From: JBBQSF01 sp038214085
GTDB taxonomy: Bacteria > Bacteroidota > Bacteroidia > Bacteroidales > CG2-30-32-10
NCBI GenBank assembly: GCA_038214085.1
Contig: JBBQSF010000084.1
Location: forward strand, 1 to 13,769
Direction: 5' to 3'
Length of the DNA: 13,769 nt
In this document: piece by piece, positions 6,509 through 13,124 of the stretch
How the letters are laid out: each line of letters begins with the position of its first letter
Numbering within the stretch: position 1 is the first letter of the stretch
Program-made: the position numbers and the translations under genes
Notes under the pieces: model-generated
The model's input: the letters and a program-made list of their open reading frames with translations, nothing else
Databases searched by the model: none
Told to the model about the DNA's origin: nothing

Positions 6509-7009
6509 CTACTGTTTGTCGTAGCGTAAAACTTCATTGTTCACGTATTCCAGAATTACGCCGGCAGTTTTAAACATTTCTTCTGATTCGGCTCCTGCAT
6601 GGTATTTTTTTTCGCAAACCACACGTACAATTCCGCAATTGATAATCAACATGGCGCATATACGGCAAGGTGTCATGCGGCAGTAAAGTGTTGAGCCCAG
6701 CAATGAAATTCCAAGTTTTGCTGCCTGACAAATTGCATTCTGTTCGGCATGAACTGTGCGAACACAGTGCTGTGTAATGCTTTCATCCTCATGAATCATT
6801 TGTTTCATCTGATGTCCAACTTCATCGCAATGTGGCAATCCTATTGGGCTTCCAACATATCCACTCACCAGCAATTGCCTGTCGCGTGCAATCACGCAGC
6901 CGCTCCTGCCCCTGTCGCAGGTAGCACGTTTAGCCACAGTATTTGCTATTTCCATAAAGTATTCATCCCAAGTTGGGCGAATATATTTTTCATTGGTATC
7001 GTTTGTCAT
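6509..7009 (-). CDS. deoxycytidylate (dCMP) deaminase
   Basis: This cytosolic zinc enzyme would convert dCMP to dUMP and ammonia, feeding thymidylate synthesis. With the start at 7009 it has 166 residues. An ATG at 7045 would add 12 residues and overlap the upstream stop by 17 bases; the shorter start fits the family, whose conserved block begins at RPTWDEYF. The catalytic signature HAEQNA supplies the zinc ligand His87 and the proton-shuttling Glu89. TPCRICA gives ligands Cys115 and Cys118. The upstream CDRGRSGC and PHCDE cysteines and histidine match the extra structural zinc site seen in dCMP deaminases. It is the last gene of an operon with a P-loop kinase-like gene directly before it. 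Confidence 0.92.
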   Translation of the reverse strand: MTNDTNEKYIRPTWDEYFMEIANTVAKRATCDRGRSGCVIARDRQLLVSGYVGSPIGLPHCDEVGHQMKQMIHEDESITQHCVRTVHAEQNAICQAAKLGISLLGSTLYCRMTPCRICAMLIINCGIVRVVCEKKYHAGAESEEMFKTAGVILEYVNNEVLRYDKQ

Positions 7010-7028
7010 AAAAATAATTGTTCTTTTT

Positions 7029-7616
7029 TCAGGATTTATCTGCATTTGTTTTTTTCTGTTCCAGCAATATGTATGAAATCACAGCATCCACTTTTTCGTG
7101 CAGCTCTGCAATTTCCTCATCGTTTTCAAAAATATAATCTGCCCTTTCAATACAGCGTGAAAGGTTTTGCTTGTTGGGATCCGTGGATTCCATTTCTCTT
7201 TTTTCGTTTGCAATAAATGTTTCAAAATTTACATTATCGGTTTCAGATGCGCGTTTTAGAATTCGTTCGTACCTCATTTTTGCGGGAGCATCAACAGCAA
7301 ACAAATAAAAGTTTCCGGCTTTTTGCAATGCATCCACTTCACCGGGAGTGCGAATGCTCTCAATAATGCAATCCTTTCCCGACTGCAAGGCTTCTGCATA
7401 CAACTGCTCTACAATATAGCTGGGTGAATGCTCCGCACGCAGATTGTTTGCCACTTGCACCATGCTGTCGCGGTTTACAGGCAGGTTTTGTTTTTCAATT
7501 TCTTTTACAAGAAAAGAACGCACCGAAAAATGCTCGAATTTCTTTTTTGAAACAAGATACTCCACAATAGTTCCTTTTCCTGCGCCTAGTGTTCCAGTGA
7601 TTCCTATAATTATCAT
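7029..7616 (-). CDS. P-loop kinase-like protein (dephospho-CoA kinase/NMP kinase type)
   Basis: This 195-residue protein has an N-terminal Walker A motif GTLGAGKGT (residues 8-16, Lys14). A substrate-domain-like stretch follows, then IIESIRTPGEVDAL (84-97), where Walker B and base- or acceptor-binding residues usually lie. A lid-like, arginine-containing segment (RYERILKRASE, 115-125) comes next. The layout matches small nucleoside/nucleotide kinases and archaeal dephospho-CoA-kinase-like proteins. Only 6 bases separate it from the M20 gene upstream, and the dCMP deaminase follows within 19 bases, so the three are co-transcribed. A deoxynucleotide substrate is plausible from this neighbour. 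No specific reaction can be assigned, and the bacterial CoaE identity is doubtful. Confidence 0.8.
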   Translation of the reverse strand: MIIIGITGTLGAGKGTIVEYLVSKKKFEHFSVRSFLVKEIEKQNLPVNRDSMVQVANNLRAEHSPSYIVEQLYAEALQSGKDCIIESIRTPGEVDALQKAGNFYLFAVDAPAKMRYERILKRASETDNVNFETFIANEKREMESTDPNKQNLSRCIERADYIFENDEEIAELHEKVDAVISYILLEQKKTNADKS

Positions 7617-7622
7617 ATTACT

Positions 7623-8789
7623 TTAGTATTGGTTAACAGCTGCTTCTGCAATTTTATATAACATTTGTATCGTCGGTTCAATTATTTCATCAGGGAAATC
7701 GTAATGTTCTGTATGTAAATGCGGCCATGCTACTCCTGCGCCAATTCCAAACATAGCACCCGGAATAACAGAAGTATATTGTCCAAAATCCTCCGACCAG
7801 CGAAATGGAGCTGCAAGATAATGTTTTTCAAAATGGCAATCATCAGCGGCATCATCAATTAGTTTACAAGCTCCGGGATGATTGAGCGTTGCATCAAAAA
7901 CATCAGTCCAAGAAATTTGAATTTCCACTCCGTATTTTTGCGCCACTTCTTTTGCCATAAGTACAGCATCATAACAAAGTTTTTGCATGTTTTCATTGTC
8001 GTAACTTCGCAAAGTTGCAAATACTTCAGCATTGCCAGGAGCCGTTCCAAAAGCTTGTTCCCCAAGCTTTGCGTAAACTATGGTAAGCAATACAAAATTA
8101 TCGTAACGGTCGGAATTTTGTGTCAATACATCCAGAGCTGTGATAACTTCGGCCATTGCTGTTGCAGGACTCTTCCCTGTTTCAGGATATGCGGCATGTG
8201 CAGGCCTCCCAATAAGTTTAATTTTTAATCCTTTGGATGCTGACGCAAAATATTTTTGAGCAATAAGAATTTTTCCGCTTTCAAATCCTGGAATATTGTG
8301 AAATCCAAAAATAAAATCCTTCGAAATGCTGTTGAATTTTTCATCTTTCAGAACGCATTTTGCACCTTCCCCTGTTTCTTCGGCCGGCTGAAATACAAGA
8401 AGAATTCGTCCACATGTCAGTGGCTTTTGATTCAGCAACAATGCAAAACCGGCAAGAATAGCTGCATGACCATCGTGTCCGCACTTATGCGAAACACCCG
8501 GAACTACTGATGAATGGAATACATTTAAATGCTCATCAATGGGTAAAGCATCAATATCGGCACGAAAAACAACAGTATTGCCACTTTCATTAAACGGGAT
8601 ATCTACCAGCAATCCCGTTTCGGCAATATCAGTGATGATTGCATTAGTTATGTTTTTTTGTAAAAAAGAAATGATCGTATGCCTTGTGGTTTCTTCGTTA
8701 CCTGATAAGCATGGCGACTTATGCAATATTTTTCGAAGTGCAATTGCTTCTTCAATAATTTTATCCGATGGCTTAATTTCGCTCAACAT
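7623..8789 (-). CDS. M20 family metallo-amidohydrolase
   Basis: This 388-residue di-metal hydrolase belongs to the M20D / N-acyl-amino-acid amidohydrolase (HipO, AmhX, IAA-amino-acid hydrolase) group. Visible metal-site blocks are HKCGHDGHAAIL with Cys103 and His105, QPAEETGEGA with Glu137-Glu138, His164 in FGFHNIPG, and His359 in PHLHTEHYDFPDE. FRADIDALPIDE (75-86) is the conserved strand-loop before them. The inserted dimerisation domain runs from about residue 185 to 295, starting near IKLIGRPAHAAYPETG. No signal peptide is seen, so it should act in the cytoplasm, releasing amino acids from N-acyl or N-aryl conjugates or hydrolysing small peptides. It heads an operon with a kinase-like gene and a dCMP deaminase, and no metabolic link to these is evident. 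Confidence 0.9.
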   Translation of the reverse strand: MLSEIKPSDKIIEEAIALRKILHKSPCLSGNEETTRHTIISFLQKNITNAIITDIAETGLLVDIPFNESGNTVVFRADIDALPIDEHLNVFHSSVVPGVSHKCGHDGHAAILAGFALLLNQKPLTCGRILLVFQPAEETGEGAKCVLKDEKFNSISKDFIFGFHNIPGFESGKILIAQKYFASASKGLKIKLIGRPAHAAYPETGKSPATAMAEVITALDVLTQNSDRYDNFVLLTIVYAKLGEQAFGTAPGNAEVFATLRSYDNENMQKLCYDAVLMAKEVAQKYGVEIQISWTDVFDATLNHPGACKLIDDAADDCHFEKHYLAAPFRWSEDFGQYTSVIPGAMFGIGAGVAWPHLHTEHYDFPDEIIEPTIQMLYKIAEAAVNQY

Positions 8790-8799
8790 TAATTTTTGG

Positions 8800-8807
8800 T
8801 ACTTTTG
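8800..8807 (+). promoter_or_regulatory. candidate -7 box of manA
   Basis: TACTTTTG matches TAnnTTTG exactly and ends 17 bases before the manA ATG at 8825. The -33 region would fall inside the start of the divergent M20 gene and shows no clear TTG. It faces a minus-strand match one base away. Confidence 0.45.
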
Positions 8808-8808
8808 T

Positions 8809-8816
8809 CAAAATTA
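8809..8816 (-). promoter_or_regulatory. candidate -7 box of the M20/kinase/dCMP deaminase operon
   Basis: On the minus strand TAATTTTG matches TAnnTTTG and ends 19 bases before the ATG at 8789. Its -33 region would lie within the manA coding start and shows no clear TTG. Together with the plus-strand box it forms a near-palindrome over 8800-8816. Confidence 0.4.
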
Positions 8817-8824
8817 TAAATAAA

Positions 8825-9805
8825 ATGGATTTATATCCTTTAAAATTCAAACCAGTTTTTAAAGATAAGATCTGGGGCGGCAATAAACTTCATGATTTAT
8901 TTGGCTACAATTACAAACCTTTGCCCAATTGTGGCGAAGCATGGCTTTTATCAGGAGTGGAAGGCTCACAGACAATAGTGAGCAATGGTTATCTTAAAGG
9001 AAACGAGCTCAACGAACTGGTTGAAGTTTACATGGGTGATCTGGTGGGTGATGCAGTATTTGAAAAGTTTGGAAACGAATTTCCGATCTTAATAAAACTC
9101 ATTGATGCCAACGATTGGCTTTCAATACAAGTGCATCCAAACGATGAACTGGCTCTGAAACGCCACAATAGCAATGGCAAAACCGAAATGTGGTACATTG
9201 TTCAGGCCGATAAAAATGCACAACTCATAAGCGGGTTCAACAGAGAAATGAATGAAGGGCTTTACCAGCAGCACTTCGACAACAATACTTTACCCGAAAT
9301 TCTTAATTATGAAACCGTAAAAAAAGGTGATGTTTTTTACATCCCTTCGGGAAGAATTCATGCACTGGGGCCTGGCGTTTGCCTTGCCGAAATACAACAA
9401 ACATCAGATGTTACATACAGAATTTATGACTGGGACAGACTTGATGAAAATGGTAAATCGCGCGAAATGCATACAGAACAAGCTCTTGCAGCTATTGATT
9501 ATTCGCATTACGATAATTACAAAACAGATTATACTCCACAACTCAACAACAGCAATGCTTTGGTGAAATCAAAATACTTTATTACAAACCAAATTGATTT
9601 CGACAAGGAAGTAACAAAGCATGTGGCTGCCTTAGATTCATTTATCACATATCTCTGCACCGAAGGTTCGGTAAAGATTGCGTGCAATGACCATATCGAA
9701 GAAATAAAAAAAGGAGAATGCATTCTAATTCCTGCCGAAGCAGAAGAAGTGGTGCTTTTTCCTGAAACCAAATCCGTTTTGCTTGAAACATATATTTCGT
9801 TATAA
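8825..9805 (+). CDS. manA: mannose-6-phosphate isomerase, class I
   Basis: ManA is a cytosolic zinc enzyme interconverting mannose 6-phosphate and fructose 6-phosphate, linking glycolysis to GDP-sugar supply for surface glycans. The protein has 326 residues, the short form of class I common outside enterobacteria. The cupin metal site shows Gln102 and His104 in IQVHPND, Glu121 in KTEMWY and His179 in GRIHALGPG. The class signature QQTSDVTYRIYDWDR follows, with catalytic-type Arg199. The N-terminal KFKPVFKDKIWGG stretch is also typical. The start is set by the A-rich leader and the family N-terminus. Only 35 bp separate its start from that of the divergent M20 gene. tpx follows after 70 bp and may be partly co-transcribed. 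Confidence 0.95.
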   Translation: MDLYPLKFKPVFKDKIWGGNKLHDLFGYNYKPLPNCGEAWLLSGVEGSQTIVSNGYLKGNELNELVEVYMGDLVGDAVFEKFGNEFPILIKLIDANDWLSIQVHPNDELALKRHNSNGKTEMWYIVQADKNAQLISGFNREMNEGLYQQHFDNNTLPEILNYETVKKGDVFYIPSGRIHALGPGVCLAEIQQTSDVTYRIYDWDRLDENGKSREMHTEQALAAIDYSHYDNYKTDYTPQLNNSNALVKSKYFITNQIDFDKEVTKHVAALDSFITYLCTEGSVKIACNDHIEEIKKGECILIPAEAEEVVLFPETKSVLLETYISL

Positions 9806-9875
9806 AAAAAGCAGTACATTTATACCTTGTAAAACAAATATGCAATAATAATTTAATTTATAAAAAATACACTTT

Positions 9876-10376
9876 ATGTCAAAAATCACATTAAAAGGAA
9901 ATCCAATTAACACCATTGGTGAATTGCCTAAAGTTGGCGAAACAGCAAAAGATTTTAACTTAGTTAAATCAGATTTATCAAGAGTTACACTCGCTGATTT
10001 CAAAGGACAACAGTTAGTACTGAATATTTTTCCAAGTTTAGATACGGGAACCTGTGCTGCTTCGGTAAGATATTTTAACAAAGCTGCTGGAGAATTGCAC
10101 AATACCAAAGTGCTTTGTATTTCGCGCGATTTACCTTTTGCTCAAGCACGTTTTTGCGGTGCCGAAGGTTTACAAAACGTAATAACACTTTCTGATTTTG
10201 CTACCGGCGAATTTGGCAAGACATATCAACTGGAAATTGCAGACGGACCATTGCAATCGCTTCATTCAAGAGTTGTAATTATTATTAACCCTGAAGGAAA
10301 AATAATTTATACTGAGCAGGTTCCAGAAATTGTTGACGAACCAAATTATGCAAAAGCTTTAGAATTTTGTAGTTAA
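9876..10376 (+). CDS. tpx: thiol peroxidase, atypical 2-Cys peroxiredoxin
   Basis: Tpx reduces hydrogen peroxide and organic peroxides using thioredoxin. The protein has 166 residues, close to the E. coli length. The peroxidatic cysteine is Cys60 in SLDTGTCAASV and the resolving cysteine is Cys94 in ARFCGAEGLQNV. The spacing of 34 matches Cys61-Cys95 of the E. coli enzyme. Thr57, two residues before the Gly-Cys-like turn, and Arg132 in HSRVV fit the conserved active-site set. No signal peptide is present, so it is cytoplasmic. sdaA starts 27 bp after its stop, so the two are probably one operon. SdaA carries an oxygen-sensitive iron-sulfur cluster, which a peroxidase could help preserve; that link is inference. 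Confidence 0.95.
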   Translation: MSKITLKGNPINTIGELPKVGETAKDFNLVKSDLSRVTLADFKGQQLVLNIFPSLDTGTCAASVRYFNKAAGELHNTKVLCISRDLPFAQARFCGAEGLQNVITLSDFATGEFGKTYQLEIADGPLQSLHSRVVIIINPEGKIIYTEQVPEIVDEPNYAKALEFCS

Positions 10377-10403
10377 TAATCCGTCTTATCCCGTATATTC
10401 TCA

Positions 10404-11597
10404 ATGGAATCAATCCGTAAAATTTTCAAAATCGGTTATGGTCCGTCGAGCAGCCATACCATGGGTCCGCGTAAGGCTGCAGAACAATTTAAAACAGAAA
10501 ACATAGATGCAGTAGGTTTCCGTGTTACGCTATACGGAAGCCTTGCTGCTACTGGCAAAGGGCATCTTACTGATGTTGCAATAACAAATGCACTTGCACC
10601 ATTGGCTGTAGAAATAATATGGAAGCCGGATGTACTCTTGCCCTTGCATTCGAACGGAATGTTGTTTGAGGCATTAAATCAAAGCGGAATTGCAATAAAT
10701 TCATGGACCACATACAGCATAGGCGGCGGAGAATTGTATTCCGAAAATCAAATACCAACAGAACAAGTTTATCCTGTTGCTTCAATGGCTGAAATATTGG
10801 AGATTATTGAAAAAAGCGGAATCTCTTTTTGGGAATATGTCGAAAACGCCGAAGGAGCCGACATTTGGGATTACCTTGCACTTATTTGGCAGGAAATGAA
10901 AACATGTTTAGCACGTGGATTGGAAACCGAAGGCGTTTTGCCCGGAGCGATAGGCTTATCACGAAAAGCATTGCAATATAGCATTCGTTCAAATGGATTC
11001 AGTGGAACGATGAAACGCAAAACAAGACTTTTTTCTTTTGCCCTTGCTGTTTCGGAAGAAAATGCTGCCGGCGGAAAAGTGGTGACTGCGCCAACCTGTG
11101 GTTCATGCGGAGTGTTGCCTGCCGTTCTTTTCCATATACATACTGATTATGAAATGCCAGATTCACGCATTCTGAAAGCTTTAGCAATTGCAGGCCTTTT
11201 CGGAAATCTGATTAAAACAAATGCATCTATTTCCGGCGCAGAAGTGGGCTGTCAGGGCGAAATTGGCTCGGCATGTTCTATGGCATCAGCAGCCGCAACT
11301 TTTTTATTTGGCGGAACATCGCGACAAATCGAATATGCAGCCGAAATAGGTTTGGAACATCATCTGGGACTCACCTGTGACCCCGTGTGCGGATTGGTTC
11401 AAATTCCATGCATCGAACGAAATGCATTTGCAGCAGAACGTTCTTTGGATGCTTCAGCCTTTGCTATTTTATCCGATGGCAAACACCGCATTAGTTTTGA
11501 TAAAGTAGTGGAAACCATGAAACGCACAGGGCATGATATTCCTAGTTTGTATAAAGAAACTTCGGAGGGAGGACTTGCCGTTTTTGGGAAGGAATAA
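10404..11597 (+). CDS. sdaA: L-serine ammonia-lyase, one-chain iron-sulfur type
   Basis: This enzyme deaminates L-serine to pyruvate and ammonia. It has 397 residues, shorter than the E. coli forms (about 455) because the first domain is compact. The N-terminal substrate/ACT-like part begins with GYGPSSSHTMGP (11-22). The catalytic part starts near residue 150, with KVVTAPTCGSCG (225-236). The likely [4Fe-4S] ligands are Cys283 (VGCQG), Cys325 (LTCDP) and Cys336 (IPCIERN). The spacings of 42 and 11 residues equal those of the structurally known Legionella enzyme. It lies 27 bp after tpx and its stop is 6 bp from that of the converging pyruvate kinase gene, another pyruvate producer. I see no terminator between them. 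Confidence 0.95.
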   Translation: MESIRKIFKIGYGPSSSHTMGPRKAAEQFKTENIDAVGFRVTLYGSLAATGKGHLTDVAITNALAPLAVEIIWKPDVLLPLHSNGMLFEALNQSGIAINSWTTYSIGGGELYSENQIPTEQVYPVASMAEILEIIEKSGISFWEYVENAEGADIWDYLALIWQEMKTCLARGLETEGVLPGAIGLSRKALQYSIRSNGFSGTMKRKTRLFSFALAVSEENAAGGKVVTAPTCGSCGVLPAVLFHIHTDYEMPDSRILKALAIAGLFGNLIKTNASISGAEVGCQGEIGSACSMASAAATFLFGGTSRQIEYAAEIGLEHHLGLTCDPVCGLVQIPCIERNAFAAERSLDASAFAILSDGKHRISFDKVVETMKRTGHDIPSLYKETSEGGLAVFGKE

Positions 11598-11603
11598 AAT
11601 TTC

Positions 11604-13034
11604 TTAATGCCCCAATTCCTTTTCCTCAATATCGAGCAAATCCTTTACTGTTCCCACTTCTACGTATGAAGCACCTTTGCTTTTTCCAAAGTTTCCGGCT
11701 AAAACAACCACTTTATCATGGTATGTAATAGTATCGCAATTCAATAAAGAAAAAATTGTTTTTTGTATAAAATCATGGCTGGTTTTGAGTGGTTCTAAAA
11801 AATGTGCATGAACGCCATAGGACAAGGCCATTTCTCTTGCTACACTAGGGCTATAGCATTCGGCAAAAATTATTTTGTTTCCACGATATGCAGCCAATGC
11901 ACGAATAGTACGTCCGCTCATTGAATCGGCAATAATGGCTTTGGCATCAAGCTGAACAGCTGCAATAACCGCTGATTTTATTAGGAAATCAGAAATTTCA
12001 TTGTTAATTACAACAATTGGAATATGGTTCATAGAACCTTTTGTTTTTTCCACTTCGAGCGCCACAGTGTTCATGGTTTTTATTGCTTCAAGCGGATAAG
12101 CGCCATAAGCAGTTTCGCCACTAAGCATTATTGCATCGGTTTGGCTGTATATTGCATTTGCAATGTCGCTAACTTCTGCACGTGTTGGCCGCGGATTTGT
12201 TATCATGGTATGCAGCATTTGGGTTGCAATAATAACAGGTTTGCGGCGCTCAATGCATTTTTTAATAATCATTCGCTGAATGCCTGGAATTTTTTCGTAA
12301 GGTATTTCAATGGCCAGATCACCACGCGCAACCATAACACCATAAGCATGGTCAAGAATTTCTTCAAGGTTATCAACTCCAGATTGGTTTTCAATTTTTG
12401 CAATAATTTTAATCTTGCTCCCTTTGGCATCAAGTATTTCCTGAATTTTAATTACATCTTCTTTTTTCCGAACAAACGAATGTGCAATAAAATCAATGTT
12501 TTGCTCAATAGCAAAATCAATATATTTTTTGTCCTTTTCGCTCAGCGATGGAAGTTCGATATGAACATTGGGAACATTCACACTTTTATGCCCTTTGATT
12601 ATTCCATCATTCATTACTTCGCACAACAAAGTAGCATCTTGCTGCGATTTTACAATAAGTTCAATATCGCCATCATCAATTAATATCCGGCTGGCAATAG
12701 GAACATCGGTGGAAAATCTTGCGTACGAAACAAATATTTCTTCGGGGCAAGTTATACCTAGTGGATTTCCTGTAACTTTAACTATATCCCCTTTTTTAAT
12801 TGGAAACGGCGTTTCGCATGTGCTTGTACGCACTTCAGGACCTTTGGTATCAATGAGTAAAGCTATTTTGTCCGAAACTGCACGCACATCATTGATTACT
12901 TTAAGTGAATCTTCAAAATTCTGATGGGCAGTATTCATCCGAACCACATTCATTCCATTTTCGTATAGACTGCGAATAAATTCGGGAGTACAATTTTTAT
13001 CAGAAATAGTTGCTACGATTTTTGTTTTTTTCAT
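11604..13034 (-). CDS. pyk: pyruvate kinase
   Basis: Pyruvate kinase transfers phosphate from phosphoenolpyruvate to ADP, giving pyruvate and ATP in glycolysis. The 476-residue length is standard for a bacterial enzyme without the extra C-terminal PEP-utiliser domain. Key residues are visible: Arg32, Asn34 and His37 in VVRMNTAH, DTKGPE (62-67), catalytic Lys213 and metal-binding Glu215 in IIAKIEN, Asp239 in VARGDL, and Thr271 in IATQML. The family block PTRAEVSDIANAIY and MLSGETAYG follow. The B-domain covers about residues 70-165. Glu99 aligns with the position that distinguishes potassium-dependent enzymes (Glu) from potassium-independent ones (Lys). lipB lies 77 bp upstream on the same strand. 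The C-terminal gene end converges on sdaA. Confidence 0.96.
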   Translation of the reverse strand: MKKTKIVATISDKNCTPEFIRSLYENGMNVVRMNTAHQNFEDSLKVINDVRAVSDKIALLIDTKGPEVRTSTCETPFPIKKGDIVKVTGNPLGITCPEEIFVSYARFSTDVPIASRILIDDGDIELIVKSQQDATLLCEVMNDGIIKGHKSVNVPNVHIELPSLSEKDKKYIDFAIEQNIDFIAHSFVRKKEDVIKIQEILDAKGSKIKIIAKIENQSGVDNLEEILDHAYGVMVARGDLAIEIPYEKIPGIQRMIIKKCIERRKPVIIATQMLHTMITNPRPTRAEVSDIANAIYSQTDAIMLSGETAYGAYPLEAIKTMNTVALEVEKTKGSMNHIPIVVINNEISDFLIKSAVIAAVQLDAKAIIADSMSGRTIRALAAYRGNKIIFAECYSPSVAREMALSYGVHAHFLEPLKTSHDFIQKTIFSLLNCDTITYHDKVVVLAGNFGKSKGASYVEVGTVKDLLDIEEKELGH

Positions 13035-13092
13035 TTTTATATTTTCTTTTAATTATTTTCTTCTTAAAAAACATTGTTAAAAAGGCTCATTG

Positions 13093-13124
13093 CAGGAACT
13101 TGTAGTATAATCTACAAACTCCTG
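13093..13124 (-). terminator. hairpin over the lipB stop codon, possible terminator
   Basis: Arms of 13 bases (13112-13124 and 13093-13105) surround a 6-base loop. In leftward RNA all 13 positions pair, two as G-U wobbles; in rightward RNA those two become A-C clashes, so the fold belongs to the lipB transcript. The lipB stop codon is inside the stem. CCTTTTT follows about 11 bases later, an offset too large for a classic intrinsic terminator. It could instead attenuate read-through into pyk or protect the 3' end. Confidence 0.45.

Noticed and set aside
7010..7045. Longer start (12 extra residues) for the dCMP deaminase
   Set aside because: It overlaps the kinase-like gene by 17 bases, and the conserved family region begins only after the internal ATG at 7009. 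It remains possible, since short overlaps occur in operons.
6749..7216. 155-codon forward open frame across dCMP deaminase and the kinase-like gene
   Set aside because: It is antisense to two well-supported genes; its composition and lack of motifs mark it as a shadow frame.
6509..8789. Calling the M20-kinase-deaminase operon an antiphage system
   Set aside because: The M20 amidohydrolase is ordinary metabolism, no other defence gene or mobile-element marker is nearby, and a housekeeping role explains the deaminase. Only the domain-pair resemblance is kept as a finding.
12024..12683. 219-codon forward open frame within pyk
   Set aside because: It lies entirely opposite a clear pyruvate kinase gene. 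The translation is rich in F, N, C and H as expected from the antisense of AT-rich coding DNA, with no domain.
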